From the NCBI RefSeq assembly GCF_008123515.1, contig NZ_VSSR01000021.1, positions 186,001 through 250,000 on the forward strand: a DNA stretch of 64,000 nt. The letters run 5' to 3'. The notes beneath the pieces are model-generated. The model saw only the letters and a list, made by a program, of their open reading frames with translations. It did no database searches and was not told where the DNA came from. This document shows positions 9,010 through 18,212 of this stretch, piece by piece. Positions within the stretch are counted from its first letter, which is position 1; each line of letters starts with the position of its first letter. Position numbers and translations under genes: made by a program. Origin of the DNA: Bradyrhizobium cytisi (GTDB lineage: Bacteria; Pseudomonadota; Alphaproteobacteria; Rhizobiales; Xanthobacteraceae).

Positions 9010-10425
9010 ATGCGAGCCAGCACCATCAAATATGAAACATTCGACGCAGATGGTGCCCCACGCACCGCATCGCACCTTGCAACCTCGCTCACGCTGGCTG
9101 CGATGAGTCTCGGCTATGGCGTGGTGCAGCTCGATGTCACCATCGTCAACACCGCGCTCGATGCCATGGGCAAGTCGCTCGGCGGCGGGGTCGCCGAGCT
9201 GCAATGGGTGGTCAGCGCCTATACCATTGCTTTTGCCGCCTTCATCCTGACGGCCGGCGCACTTGGTGACCGGATCGGCGCCAAACGCATCTTCATGGCC
9301 GGGTTCGCGATCTTCACAGCGGCCTCGCTGGCCTGCGCGCTATCTCCCAATGCCATCGTGCTGATCGGTGCACGGCTGGTTCAGGGGCTGGCGGCGGCGA
9401 TCCTGGTGCCCAATTCGCTGGCGCTGCTCAATCATGCCTATACGGACGACCGCGCGCGCGGTCGTGCCGTCGCGGTCTGGGCCGCAGGCGCGAGCCTGGC
9501 GCTGACAGCCGGTCCCTTCGTCGGCGGCGCGCTGATCACGCTGGTCGGCTGGCGCGCGATCTTCCTCGTCAATCTGCCGATCGGCCTCGCTGGTCTGTGG
9601 CTGAGCTGGCGCTTTGCGACCGAGACCACGCGGGCGCGCTCGCGCGAGATCGATCTGGCTGGCCAACTCGCGGCGATCGGCGCGCTCGGAGCCCTCGCGG
9701 GCGCGATCATCGAAGGTGGTGCGCTCGGCTGGCAGCATCCGCTCGTGCTTTCGGCTTTCGCGGCGGCCGCGGTCCTGGCCACGCTGTTCGTCTGGCGCGA
9801 GAGCCGCGCGGCGCAGCCGATGCTGCCGCTGTCCTTGTTCGGTCACCGGCTGTTTACCCTGACCACGGTCGTCGGCCTCCTCGTCAACGTCGCGATCTAC
9901 GGCCTGATCTTCGTGCTCAGCCTCTACTTCCAGCGGATCAACGGGCTCTCGGCCTGGTGGACCGGGCTTGCCTTTGTGCCGATGATGGGCGCGGTGTTGC
10001 CGGTCAATCTGCTGGCGCCGCGCTTGGCCGAGCGCATCGGCCCGTGCCCGACCATCGTCGTCGGCGCCTGCATCTCGGCGCTTGGTTGTCTTGGTCTGGT
10101 CTGGATCGAGGCGGGGACGAGCTATTGGGCAATCTTCGCGCAGATGATCGCGATCAGCGGTGGACTTGGCCTCCTGGTGCCGCCTCTGACCTCGACCTTG
10201 CTCGGCAGCGTCGAGAAGGCGCGCTCCGGTATCGCTGCGGGTGTGCTCAACGCGACGCGGCAGACCGGCAGCGTCCTTGGTGTTGCGTTGTTCGGTTCGC
10301 TGGTGGCGTCCGACAGCGCGTTCATGATCGGCCTTCATCAGTCGCTAATCATATCGGCGGCCGTGCTGCTGCTGGCCGCCGGTGTGATCGGCCTCGGCGC
10401 AAAGGCGCTCGGGCGAGCAATGTGA
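9010..10425 (+). CDS. MFS drug/export permease, DHA2 (14-helix) family
   Basis: A 471-residue major facilitator with about 14 hydrophobic segments. Motif D1 is seen as LDVTIVNTALDAMG and motif A as GALGDRIGAKRIF, with motif C-like AAGASLALTAGPFVGGALI. This combination defines the EmrB/QacA (DHA2) exporters, which use the proton gradient to expel drugs or metabolites. No regulator or membrane-fusion partner is adjacent, so the substrate is unknown. Confidence 0.82.
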   Translation: MRASTIKYETFDADGAPRTASHLATSLTLAAMSLGYGVVQLDVTIVNTALDAMGKSLGGGVAELQWVVSAYTIAFAAFILTAGALGDRIGAKRIFMAGFAIFTAASLACALSPNAIVLIGARLVQGLAAAILVPNSLALLNHAYTDDRARGRAVAVWAAGASLALTAGPFVGGALITLVGWRAIFLVNLPIGLAGLWLSWRFATETTRARSREIDLAGQLAAIGALGALAGAIIEGGALGWQHPLVLSAFAAAAVLATLFVWRESRAAQPMLPLSLFGHRLFTLTTVVGLLVNVAIYGLIFVLSLYFQRINGLSAWWTGLAFVPMMGAVLPVNLLAPRLAERIGPCPTIVVGACISALGCLGLVWIEAGTSYWAIFAQMIAISGGLGLLVPPLTSTLLGSVEKARSGIAAGVLNATRQTGSVLGVALFGSLVASDSAFMIGLHQSLIISAAVLLLAAGVIGLGAKALGRAM

Positions 10426-10530
10426 GCAGCCGCGCACATTCCCTGTTCACCATTCCGGCAACCGGCGCACAGCCGGTTACCGACTGTCCATCTCTGCCGG
10501 TTCTAGTGCCCGATGGAATAGGGGCCGGCA

Positions 10531-12930
10531 ATGTATCAAGTTCTGTTTTGTCTCACGGACCAGCATGATTGGCGTCTGGTCGTCCTTGGCGGGGCGGTAT
10601 GCCTGCTCGCCAGCGCGGCGGCAATCAGCCTGTTTCATCGCGCGCGTGCGGCGAGCGGGTCGGCTCGCCTGGTTTGGGTTGCGCTCGATGCCGTCGTCGC
10701 TGGTTGCGGTATCTGGGCAACCCATTTCATCGCGATGCAGGCCTACGGGCCGGGCGCCGGTGGGGCCTACAACATCCCCGTAACGGTCCTGTCGCTGCTC
10801 TTTGCGATCGCAGTCACCTTCATCGGTCTCAGCATCTCGGTTTCGACGACGCACAGGGGTCTGGTCGCGGTCGGCGGCGCCGTCGTTGGCACCGGCGTTG
10901 CCGCGATGCATTACACCGGCATGATGGCGTTCGAGATTCCTGCCCATGTCGGCTGGACCACCGGGACCGTGACGGTGTCGATCTTGCTCGGCATCGTCTT
11001 TGGATCGTTCTCCCTACACGTCGCGGGACGAGGCGATAGCCTGTCCAACGCGCTTGCCGCGACGACCCTGTTGACGGTCGCCATCGTCTCTCACCATTTC
11101 ACCGCGATGGGCGCGCTGGAATTGACGCCCGATCCGACGCTTGTGATCAGCAGTCTTTCGATCCCGCCGACGTCGTTGTCGATCCTGACCGCCAGCGCGG
11201 CCGCTGCCATTCTCGTCATTGCGCTCACGGCGGCGGTGCTCGATCGTCGTGCCAAGGGCGAGATCGGACGCCAGCAGGTCGTGCTCGACACCGCGCTCGA
11301 GAACATGTCGCAGGGGCTCTGCATGTTCGATGCCGAAGGCAAGATCATCCTGTTCAACGAACGCTATGCGACGATGCTACGCCGCTCCGACATGCAGCTT
11401 ACCGGCCGCGTCCTGCTCGACGTGGTCCGCGAGGAGGCGGCGAAGGGGCAGTGGAATGGCGAGCCCGAGCAATTCTTCGCACGCCTTGTCGAGGACGCCC
11501 GGGAGGGACGTACGACGACGGACGTCGTTCGACGGTTCGACCGCTCGATCCGCGTCGTCAACCAGCCGATGCAGGGCGGCGGCTGGGTCGCCACCTTCGA
11601 GGACATCACCGAATGGCTGGAGGCGCAGGCCAAGATCTCGCACATGGCGCGCCATGACGCGCTGACCAATCTGCCGAACCGCGTGCTGTTCCACGAGCAG
11701 CTCGAACAGGGGCTGCGCCGGGCTGGTGTGAACGACCAGCTCGCGGTGCTCTGCCTCGACCTCGACCATTTCAAGGACATCAACGACTCGCTCGGCCATC
11801 CCATTGGCGACGCGCTGCTGAAGGAAGTCGGCCGCAGGCTGAAGGCCACCGTCGGCAAGCACGACACCGTGGCCCGCCTCGGCGGCGATGAGTTCGCCGT
11901 GGTCCAGATCGGTCGCTCGGAGGAAGCCGCGGCGAGGGCGCTCGCCGGCCGCCTCGTCGAGGTGATCTCCGCGCCTTACGAGATCGACGACCATCAGATC
12001 GTGATCGGCGTCTCGATCGGCATCTCGCTTTCGCCGCAGGACGGCAGCAATCCCGACGAGCTGCTGAAGAACGCCGACCTCGCGCTGTACCGCGCCAAGG
12101 CCGACGGCCGCGGCACCTATCGCTTCTTCGAGACCGGCATGGATGCGCGGGCGCAGGCGCGGCGCTTGCTGGAAATGGATATGCGGGCGGCGCTCCAGCG
12201 CGACGAGTTCCAGCCGTACTACCAGCCGATCCGCGACGTCGCCAGCGATCGCGTGGTCGCCTTCGAGGCGCTGTTGCGCTGGAATCATCCGCATCGCGGC
12301 CTGATCTCGCCCATCAACTTCATTCCGCTTGCCGAGGAGACCGGCCTCATCATCCAGCTCGGTGAGCTCGTGTTGCACGCTGCCTGCGCGGATGCCGCGA
12401 CCTGGCCCGACGATATCGGCGTCGCCGTGAATCTCTCGCCGGTGCAGTTCAAGAATCCGAACCTGATTACATCCGTGACCGACGCACTGGAGAGATCGGG
12501 CCTCGCGGCGCGCCGGCTCGAGCTCGAGATCACCGAATCCGTGCTGCTCCAGAACAGCGAGGCGACGCTGACCACGCTGCACGAGCTGCGCGCCATGGGC
12601 GTGCGCATCTCGCTCGACGATTTCGGCACCGGCTATTCCTCGCTGAGCTATCTGCGCAGCTTCCCGTTCGACAAGATCAAGATCGATCGTTCGTTCGTGT
12701 CGGAGCTTGCCACGCGCGAGGATTCGGTAGCGATCATCCGCGCCGTGACGGGCCTCGGCCGTAGCCTCGGCATCGTCACCACGGCGGAGGGCGTCGAGAA
12801 CGACGCGCAGCTCGAGCTGCTCAGGCGCGAAGGCTGCACCCAGGCGCAGGGCTTTCTGTTCAGCAAGCCCAGGCCCGCATCCGAAGTGGCTTTGATGCTG
12901 GAACGCCTGCGGCTGCTTGCCTCGGCCTAG
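10531..12930 (+). CDS. MHYT-GGDEF-EAL membrane protein of c-di-GMP metabolism
   Basis: A 799-residue protein. Residues 1-235 are a seven-helix MHYT sensor with the repeats WATHFIAM, MHYTGMMAF and SHHFTAMGAL, a fold proposed to bind copper and sense oxygen, CO or NO. A PAS-like region follows (about 250-360, DTALENMSQGLCMFDAEG), then GGDEF (intact GGDEF at 451-455) and EAL (EAL at 579-581, with DDFGTGYSSL and DKIKIDRSFV). Both catalytic signatures look intact, so it may make and degrade c-di-GMP at the inner membrane. It is monocistronic and close to a large flagellar locus, which fits a motility/sessility switch, but that link is inference. Confidence 0.9.
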   Translation: MYQVLFCLTDQHDWRLVVLGGAVCLLASAAAISLFHRARAASGSARLVWVALDAVVAGCGIWATHFIAMQAYGPGAGGAYNIPVTVLSLLFAIAVTFIGLSISVSTTHRGLVAVGGAVVGTGVAAMHYTGMMAFEIPAHVGWTTGTVTVSILLGIVFGSFSLHVAGRGDSLSNALAATTLLTVAIVSHHFTAMGALELTPDPTLVISSLSIPPTSLSILTASAAAAILVIALTAAVLDRRAKGEIGRQQVVLDTALENMSQGLCMFDAEGKIILFNERYATMLRRSDMQLTGRVLLDVVREEAAKGQWNGEPEQFFARLVEDAREGRTTTDVVRRFDRSIRVVNQPMQGGGWVATFEDITEWLEAQAKISHMARHDALTNLPNRVLFHEQLEQGLRRAGVNDQLAVLCLDLDHFKDINDSLGHPIGDALLKEVGRRLKATVGKHDTVARLGGDEFAVVQIGRSEEAAARALAGRLVEVISAPYEIDDHQIVIGVSIGISLSPQDGSNPDELLKNADLALYRAKADGRGTYRFFETGMDARAQARRLLEMDMRAALQRDEFQPYYQPIRDVASDRVVAFEALLRWNHPHRGLISPINFIPLAEETGLIIQLGELVLHAACADAATWPDDIGVAVNLSPVQFKNPNLITSVTDALERSGLAARRLELEITESVLLQNSEATLTTLHELRAMGVRISLDDFGTGYSSLSYLRSFPFDKIKIDRSFVSELATREDSVAIIRAVTGLGRSLGIVTTAEGVENDAQLELLRREGCTQAQGFLFSKPRPASEVALMLERLRLLASA

Positions 12931-12936
12931 AGAGGC

Positions 12937-13371
12937 CTAGCCGCGGCGCAGCGCGAAATGCGCGCCGCAGAACGCCATCACGGCGCCGAGACACAGTGCC
13001 GCGAGGCCCGCCAGCACGCCGGAAATGGTCGGGATCGGGCTCGGCGCCGAAGCGGCTTGCCCGGCGCCGGCGAGCAGGAGCACGCCGACCGCGATCAGGA
13101 ATTGGCGCATCCGTTGCGGGATCTGGCCGGAGACGGCGCTTTGCATCAAGGACGCGGTGAAATAGCCGCCGGAGAATCCGACGGTCGCGATCAGCCACCA
13201 GGCCATCGCCGCGCCCGTCGGCATGAACTCATGCGTGTCCGAACGCCAGAGGCCGCCGAGGTCGAGCCCGTAGCGCGCGCCGAGCATATGCACCGCGAGC
13301 GCGAGCAGCACGCCCGAGATCATGGCGGCCCCGAGAATCAGCCGGCGCGGAAAATAGATCGTCTCAGCCAT
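12937..13371 (-). CDS. Small integral membrane protein, unknown function
   Basis: A 144-residue protein with four hydrophobic segments, starting MAETIYFPRRL at the ATG at 13371. The longer in-frame reading to 14028 is the shadow of the convergent neighbour. I do not recognise the family. Its stop lies 6 bases from the stop of the MHYT-GGDEF-EAL gene, with which it converges. Confidence 0.6.
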   Translation of the reverse strand: MAETIYFPRRLILGAAMISGVLLALAVHMLGARYGLDLGGLWRSDTHEFMPTGAAMAWWLIATVGFSGGYFTASLMQSAVSGQIPQRMRQFLIAVGVLLLAGAGQAASAPSPIPTISGVLAGLAALCLGAVMAFCGAHFALRRG

Positions 13372-13431
13372 GGCCCGCTTGTAGGATGGGGGAGGGCGAT
13401 CGCGCAAGCGGATCGCGGACGGGATTGACAG

Positions 13432-14019
13432 ATGCAGGTTTCGGACGGGCAGGGCCAGTCGGTCACGAGCTATGCCTACAAGGCGTCGCTGATCGGCTCG
13501 GCGCATCGCTTCGAGCTGACCGATGAGGGATTGTCCTGGCACATCGCCGGCCGCTCGGGTGTCTGGCGCTATGATGAGATCAGTACCGTCAGGCTGTCGT
13601 TCCGTCCGGTCTCGATGCAGCAGCACCGCTTTCGCGCCGATGTCAGCCGTACCAGTGGCGGCCGCATCGCGATCCTGTCGACCAGCTGGCAGACCGCGGC
13701 GCTGATGGCGCCGCAGGACAGAGGCTTTCGCGATTTTCTCCTCGAGCTGCACGCGCGGATGGCGAAGGCCGGCAGCCGCGCCGAGCTGACCGCCGGCCTC
13801 GGCCGCAAGACCTATGCGGCGGTGCTGGCGTTCCTCGCTATGCTGGCCGTGGCGATGGCCGGGTTGTTGATCCGCGCGCTGATGATCGGGGAATTCGCCG
13901 GCGTGCTGTTCATCCTCGGCTTCGCCGCGCTGTTCGCCTGGCAGGTCGGCGGCTTCGTCCGGCGCAACCAGCCGCGCAGCTACAGTTTTGATCGGCTGCC
14001 GCCCGGCTTGCTGCCCTAG
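13432..14019 (+). CDS. Conserved hypothetical protein with two C-terminal membrane helices
   Basis: A 195-residue protein. The first 115 residues are soluble, with a pleckstrin-like pattern of short strands (FELTDEGLSWHIAGRSGVWR, then the EISTVRLSFRPV block). Two hydrophobic helices follow at about 125-145 and 152-172. The start lies 60 bases from the divergent membrane-protein gene, so the two share a promoter region. Function unknown. Confidence 0.65.
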   Translation: MQVSDGQGQSVTSYAYKASLIGSAHRFELTDEGLSWHIAGRSGVWRYDEISTVRLSFRPVSMQQHRFRADVSRTSGGRIAILSTSWQTAALMAPQDRGFRDFLLELHARMAKAGSRAELTAGLGRKTYAAVLAFLAMLAVAMAGLLIRALMIGEFAGVLFILGFAALFAWQVGGFVRRNQPRSYSFDRLPPGLLP

Positions 14020-14084
14020 CACTTGCAATCGGCCGCAATCAAAATTGACTTCGTAGCCGTGCGCCGGTCCCGCATCGTGCCGCG

Positions 14085-14684
14085 ATGACAGTCATGGATC
14101 GCAGCACGCGCCTGCCGACGGCGGACGAGATCGCCGAGATCAATCGCACCCATCTGATCGATACGCCGCTCCGGCCGGTCGACCTGCTGTTTCTGTTCGG
14201 CACCCGCGAGGACGTCGCGCTGCGCGTCGAGACCGCCGCGCGGCTATGGCGTCAGGGCCTTTTCCGCTGGTCGATTGTGAGCGGCGGCGTGACGCCCGGC
14301 TCGGAGCAATCCGAGTGCATGATCATCAAGGCGGCGATGGTCGATGCGGGCATTCCGGCGGATCGAATCCTCGAGGAGCATCGCGCGATGAACACCGGAG
14401 AGAACGTGATCTTCTCGCTGCCGATCATCGATGTGGCGCTGGGACTGCGCAGCATTCGCAGCGTGATCTGCCTCGGCAACACCTGGACCGCGCGGCGCTA
14501 TCCGATGACATTGCACCGGCACTGGCCCGAGGTGACGAAGCTGCTGCTCACCGTCGACAGTTTTGCGACGCCACGCGCGCTCTGGCATACCGACGCCGAA
14601 TTTCGCCGTCGTGTCCTGCACGAATGGGACAAGATCGAGCCGTACAAGGCGACGGGTTTTATCGCGGAATGGCCGGAGCGCTGA
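14085..14684 (+). CDS. YdcF-like DUF218 domain protein
   Basis: A 199-residue DUF218-family protein. The fold signature is present: DLLFLFGT at the first strand, VSGGVTPGSEQSE after the second, and NTGENVIFSL plus LGNTWTARRY later. Family members such as YdcF and SanA bind nucleotides or act in envelope integrity. There is no signal peptide or membrane anchor, so it looks cytoplasmic. It converges with the MocR gene, 11 bases between stops. Confidence 0.75.
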   Translation: MTVMDRSTRLPTADEIAEINRTHLIDTPLRPVDLLFLFGTREDVALRVETAARLWRQGLFRWSIVSGGVTPGSEQSECMIIKAAMVDAGIPADRILEEHRAMNTGENVIFSLPIIDVALGLRSIRSVICLGNTWTARRYPMTLHRHWPEVTKLLLTVDSFATPRALWHTDAEFRRRVLHEWDKIEPYKATGFIAEWPER

Positions 14685-14695
14685 CCGGCGAGGGG

Positions 14696-16039
14696 CTACT
14701 CCGTCGAGTCGAAATCTTCCTCCTTGGTGCCGAGCAGCGAGACAATCGTGCGCAGCCCGGAATCGAGCTGCTCGAACGAGGGCGGGGCGAGCGCCAGCCG
14801 CACCGCATTCGGGGCATGGCCGTGCGCGACCGCGAAGGTCGAGGACGGCGTCAGCGCGATGCCGCGCCGGGCCGCCGCGGCAACGAATGTCTGCGAACGC
14901 CAGTGCGATGGCAGCGTCAGCCAGAGATGATAGGAGCGCGCATCGGCGGCGATCTGGTAACCGGCGAGCAGTCGTGCCGCGGTCTGCTGGCGGCGTGCGG
15001 CGTCGATGCGCTTGAGCCGGGTCAGCTCGGCGACGGTGCCGTCGGCCATCAATCGCTGACCGGACGCGAGCGCGTGGCCCGAGGCGATCCAGCCGCCGGT
15101 GCGGACCGCGCTCATCACGGTCTCGCGCAAGTGAGGCGGCGCGACGAGGATGCCGAGCGCCAGACCCGGCGCGACTTTCTTTGAGAGGCTGTCGAGCACG
15201 ATGCAGCGATCGGGTCCCAGCGCCGCGAGCGGCGTGTCGTCTGCGAGGAAGCCGTAGACGGTGTCCTCGATGATGGTGAGATCGAGCTTCTCGGCGACAC
15301 GCATGATGTCGGCGCGCCGCGTCGCGTTCATGGTGACGCCGAGCGGGTTCTGGATGATGGGCTGAAGATACAGCGCCGAGAGATGCGCCTCGCGATGCGC
15401 CTTCTGGATCGCGTCAGGCCGCGCGCCAAATTCGTCCATCGGGATCGGCACCAGCGTGATGCCGAGCCGCGCGGCGATGCTCTTGACGTAAGGGTAGGTC
15501 AGCGCCTCGACGCCGCATCGGCCGCCGGTCGGTACGAGTGCTGCGAGCGCGGCCGCGAGCGATTGCTTGCCATTGGCGGTGAACACGATCTGTTCGGCCT
15601 GCGGCGTGAAATCCTTGCGCGCGAGATAGGCGGCGGCCGCATTGCGCGCGCTCTTGGTGCCGGTGCTGGTCGATGCGCGCAGCGCGGATTCGAGCGCGTC
15701 GACCCGTTCGAGCCCGGCGAGGCTCTTGGCGATCATCGCCCATTGCTGCGGCAGGAGCGGATAGTTGACCTCGAAATCGATACGCGCATCGCGCGGCTCG
15801 GTGATGATCTCGATCTCGCGCCTGATGTCGCCGGAGATGAAGGTGCCGCGGCCGACCTCGCCGACCACTAGCCCGCGGCGCAACAGCTCCGTGTAGACGC
15901 GGCTCGCGGTCGAGACCGCAATGCCACGGTCATAGGCAAAATTGCGCTGCGGCGGCAACCGGTCGCCGGCTCTTAACGTGCCGTTAGAGATATCCGCGGC
16001 AATGGCATCCGCGAGCTTCACGTACTCAAACTTGGACAT
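14696..16039 (-). CDS. MocR-type (GntR/aminotransferase) transcriptional regulator
   Basis: A 447-residue fusion. Residues 1-75 are a GntR winged helix (KLADAIAADISNGTLRAGDR, PPQRNFAYDRGIAVSTASRV). The rest is a fold-type-I aminotransferase-like domain whose PLP lysine lies in VLDSLSKKVAPGLALGI. MocR proteins sense PLP or amino-compound ligands and bind direct repeats. The divergent neighbour is a DUF1127 gene, and a pair of direct repeats lies just upstream of the start, so it may regulate itself and that neighbour. No aminotransferase target gene is adjacent. Confidence 0.85.
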   Translation of the reverse strand: MSKFEYVKLADAIAADISNGTLRAGDRLPPQRNFAYDRGIAVSTASRVYTELLRRGLVVGEVGRGTFISGDIRREIEIITEPRDARIDFEVNYPLLPQQWAMIAKSLAGLERVDALESALRASTSTGTKSARNAAAAYLARKDFTPQAEQIVFTANGKQSLAAALAALVPTGGRCGVEALTYPYVKSIAARLGITLVPIPMDEFGARPDAIQKAHREAHLSALYLQPIIQNPLGVTMNATRRADIMRVAEKLDLTIIEDTVYGFLADDTPLAALGPDRCIVLDSLSKKVAPGLALGILVAPPHLRETVMSAVRTGGWIASGHALASGQRLMADGTVAELTRLKRIDAARRQQTAARLLAGYQIAADARSYHLWLTLPSHWRSQTFVAAAARRGIALTPSSTFAVAHGHAPNAVRLALAPPSFEQLDSGLRTIVSLLGTKEEDFDSTE

Positions 16040-16049
16040 ATTGCACCGA

Positions 16050-16079
16050 GAGCAATGTTTTCCTTGCTCCGAGCAATGT
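16050..16079. promoter_or_regulatory. Direct-repeat operator, probably for the MocR regulator
   Basis: Two copies of GAGCAATGT in the same orientation at 16050 and 16071, a 21-bp period equal to two helical turns. MocR-family regulators bind head-to-tail direct repeats with such spacing. The first repeat begins 11 bases upstream of the MocR start codon, which predicts autoregulation. Confidence 0.55.
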
Positions 16080-16223
16080 ACTGGAGCATTTAAGTTCCAT
16101 CAAGGTCCGCGATTGAGCCGAGGAAAGCGAGAGCAATCCGACGGCAAATGAGGTGCAGGCGCTCAGGCGTTTGCGCCAACGGCATCCGCTTCGCCGCGCA
16201 GGACCAAAGGCCGGAGAAGAAAA

Positions 16224-16460
16224 ATGACCACGATCTCGCAAACTGCCGGGCGGAGCTTGCGCCCATCCTCGTCGAGCGGATTTTTTGGCACGCTCGCCAC
16301 CGCTGCCTATGCGCTGTTCGACCGCCTGGAGCGCCGTTCCGCCGTCAAGACGCTGAACGAGCTCGACGACCGCGCCCTGCGCGACATCGGGATCAACCGC
16401 AGCCAGATCGAAGACGCCGTCTACGGGCAGTTCAAGGACGAGCTGACGCGGTATCTGTGA
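16224..16460 (+). CDS. DUF1127 family small protein
   Basis: A 78-residue protein ending in the DUF1127 motif: RRSAVKTLNELDDRALRDIG, followed by INRSQIEDAVYG. These short arginine-rich proteins are common in alphaproteobacteria and influence RNA turnover and phosphate or carbon stress responses. It is divergent from the MocR gene, with 184 bases between the start codons, and is followed directly by the repeat cluster. Confidence 0.8.
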   Translation: MTTISQTAGRSLRPSSSSGFFGTLATAAYALFDRLERRSAVKTLNELDDRALRDIGINRSQIEDAVYGQFKDELTRYL

Positions 16461-16615
16461 GCCCCTTCGCCTGTGTCCCGGACGCGCTGCAGCGTTCTTA
16501 CGCTGCTGCGCAGAGCCGGGACCCAGAAAGCCGCAGAGCTCGCTGCCGCATGGGCCCCGGCTCAGCAGCGCACCGCTGAAGTGGCGCTGCGCTGCGTCCG
16601 GGGCACGAGACCTTT
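16461..16615. repeat. Imperfect palindromic repeat pair, Bradyrhizobium-type
   Basis: Two imperfect inverted repeats. The first (about 16474-16524) runs from GTCCCGGACGCGCTGCAG to a complementary block ending GCCGGGAC. The second (about 16551-16606) runs from GGGCCCCGGCTCAGCAGCGC to GCGTCCGGGGCA. They share the CCGG/GCTGC core. From memory, this type of element is scattered in many intergenic regions of Bradyrhizobium. Confidence 0.6.
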
Positions 16616-16689
16616 GCTCGACGTTAGACACGCCTTCGCCTTCTCGCGGCTGATCTCGCCCGAGCTTTGCTTCGTCGCCTTGCCCTCAA

Positions 16690-17235
16690 TTGAAAGAGGG
16701 CGCAGGGAAAACCGGGTGCCGGCTGGCACCCGCGGTCCACTGTGCGAATTTGCGCTACGAAAAGCTGCACAGCGGCATACAGGTGAAGCCAGGACATCCG
16801 GCCTTCCCTGCGCAGTGGCTTTACGGCTTATGTCGTGCTCTCCCCGGGGAGCGATGCACTATTGCCCCCGTCGCCTTGCGGATGATCGATACGCATGTCC
16901 GGTTGGACACAACGCATCAGCGCAAATCTTGACGCACAGGCTCCGGGCGCCAGGACCACACGATTTTGCCGTACGCGGATCACACCGGTCGTATGCGCGA
17001 GGCCTTCGCTCACGGTTGCCCCCCCTGCAAAACCCTTCGCGCCGACGTGACCCACGTCCACCGCCATCCGGCCCGCGTTCGTGACGATCGCGATACGCCC
17101 CTCTTCCTTGGGCCGGGTTGCGCGACACATACGCCGTTTCCGAATTTCGGTAAAGCGGTATATTTTTTGTGATGCGGATTGACTGAGAGTTCGGGTGTTT
17201 TGCCCGTCGGGCAGCGCAAGACCTTGTAGCCAGGA
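16690..17235. repeat. Long dispersed intergenic repeat (non-coding)
   Basis: A 0.5-kb block with overlapping short reading frames on both strands, none with a plausible start or codon use. The core around 16690-16850 (GGGCGCAGGGAAAACCGGGT ... CGGCCTTCCCTGCGCAGTGG) has complementary ends, GCGCAGGGAA and TTCCCTGCGC. I recall this type of sequence as a multicopy element of Bradyrhizobium and Rhodopseudomonas that is often misannotated as small proteins. Copy number must be checked by genome search. Confidence 0.5.
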
Positions 17236-17697
17236 TCAGGCCAACACGACCTGGCCCCACACGCCGCCAAAAGCTCCATCGTCCTCGGACTGGACAGGCT
17301 TGCGGCGAGGCCGCATCGGAGTGCTGCGTTGCCGCCGGTGCCGGACATCGAGGCGCTGCAATTGCGTGGCAACGTGGCCTGCGAGCGATGCGATGCGGGC
17401 CGCCGCCTGCTTCACGACGAACAAGATCGTCGTGATGCGACTCAGCACGCCGAGCAGGAACAGCACCGAGAAGATGTCGATATAGGCCAGGAAATCGCCG
17501 ATCAGCATCAGTTCCGGCGGAATCGGGATGCTGTGATAGTAGGCGGCTATGAGGATGACGACGGGGATGAAGGCGATGACCTTCCGCACCGTGAGCCTAT
17601 CCAGCAGCGCGGCCAGTTGCACGACCAGCACCTCCCACAATGCATCGCCAATTGCGAGCGGGACCTCGTAGGTCCATCTCCGCCACCATTGCTTCAC
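17236..17697 (-). CDS. Small membrane protein, unknown function
   Basis: A 153-residue protein with a GTG start at 17697 and an upstream GGAGCAAGG. It has two hydrophobic segments (KVIAFIPVVILIAAYY and DIFSVLFLLGVLSRITTIL) and a basic C-terminal tail. It begins 15 bases after the stop of the universal stress protein gene on the same strand, so the two are probably cotranscribed. The last 40 codons may read into the repeat-like flank, and the true C-terminus is less certain. No family recognised. Confidence 0.5.
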   Translation of the reverse strand: MKQWWRRWTYEVPLAIGDALWEVLVVQLAALLDRLTVRKVIAFIPVVILIAAYYHSIPIPPELMLIGDFLAYIDIFSVLFLLGVLSRITTILFVVKQAAARIASLAGHVATQLQRLDVRHRRQRSTPMRPRRKPVQSEDDGAFGGVWGQVVLA

Positions 17698-17712
17698 GAC
17701 CTTGCTCCGCGT

Positions 17713-18138
17713 TTAGTGTCTCACCACCAGCACCGAGCACTTGGCATAACGCACCACATGCCCGGCATTGGAGCCGAGGAAATAGGTGCGCATCGCAGGC
17801 CGGTGCGAGGTCATGACGATCAGATCGGCCTTCATGTGCACGGCTTCCTCCAGGATCTCGTGATAGATGCCGCCCTGGCGCACCACGCTGGAGATGTGAG
17901 AGGCGTCGATGCCGGATTCGCGGGCGACGATGGCGAGTGCCTCTTCCGAGGTCTGGCGCTGCTGCTCGTCGAAATCGGCCGGGACGTATTCGGCCAGCAT
18001 CACCGGCGTCATCGGCAGCACATTGAGCAGCCGGATCGATCCGCCCCAGTTCTGCGACAGCGTTGCCGCGGTCGCGATCGCCGGTTTTGCGAGATCGGTA
18101 TCGGCGAGGTCGATGGGTACGAGGATGGACTTGAACAT
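17713..18138 (-). CDS. Universal stress protein (UspA family)
   Basis: A 141-residue single-domain UspA protein. It begins MFKSILVPIDLAD and ends with the ATP-binding signature GSNAGHVVRYAKCSVLVVRH. The ATG at 18138 follows GGAGG at proper spacing; a TTG four codons earlier overlaps that ribosome site and is unlikely. Members bind ATP and act in stress survival. It precedes a small membrane protein gene and follows a SixA-like gene. Confidence 0.88.
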   Translation of the reverse strand: MFKSILVPIDLADTDLAKPAIATAATLSQNWGGSIRLLNVLPMTPVMLAEYVPADFDEQQRQTSEEALAIVARESGIDASHISSVVRQGGIYHEILEEAVHMKADLIVMTSHRPAMRTYFLGSNAGHVVRYAKCSVLVVRH

Positions 18139-18212
18139 CTGCGCCTCCAAATCTTCCAGTCAAGATCCTGGGACCAAGCTGGATCAACCGGTCGAGACGG
18201 TGCCCGCGCGTC

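Noticed and set aside
16690..17172. Several small proteins in the repeat cluster
   Set aside because: They overlap each other on both strands inside a dispersed repeat and have no ribosome sites.
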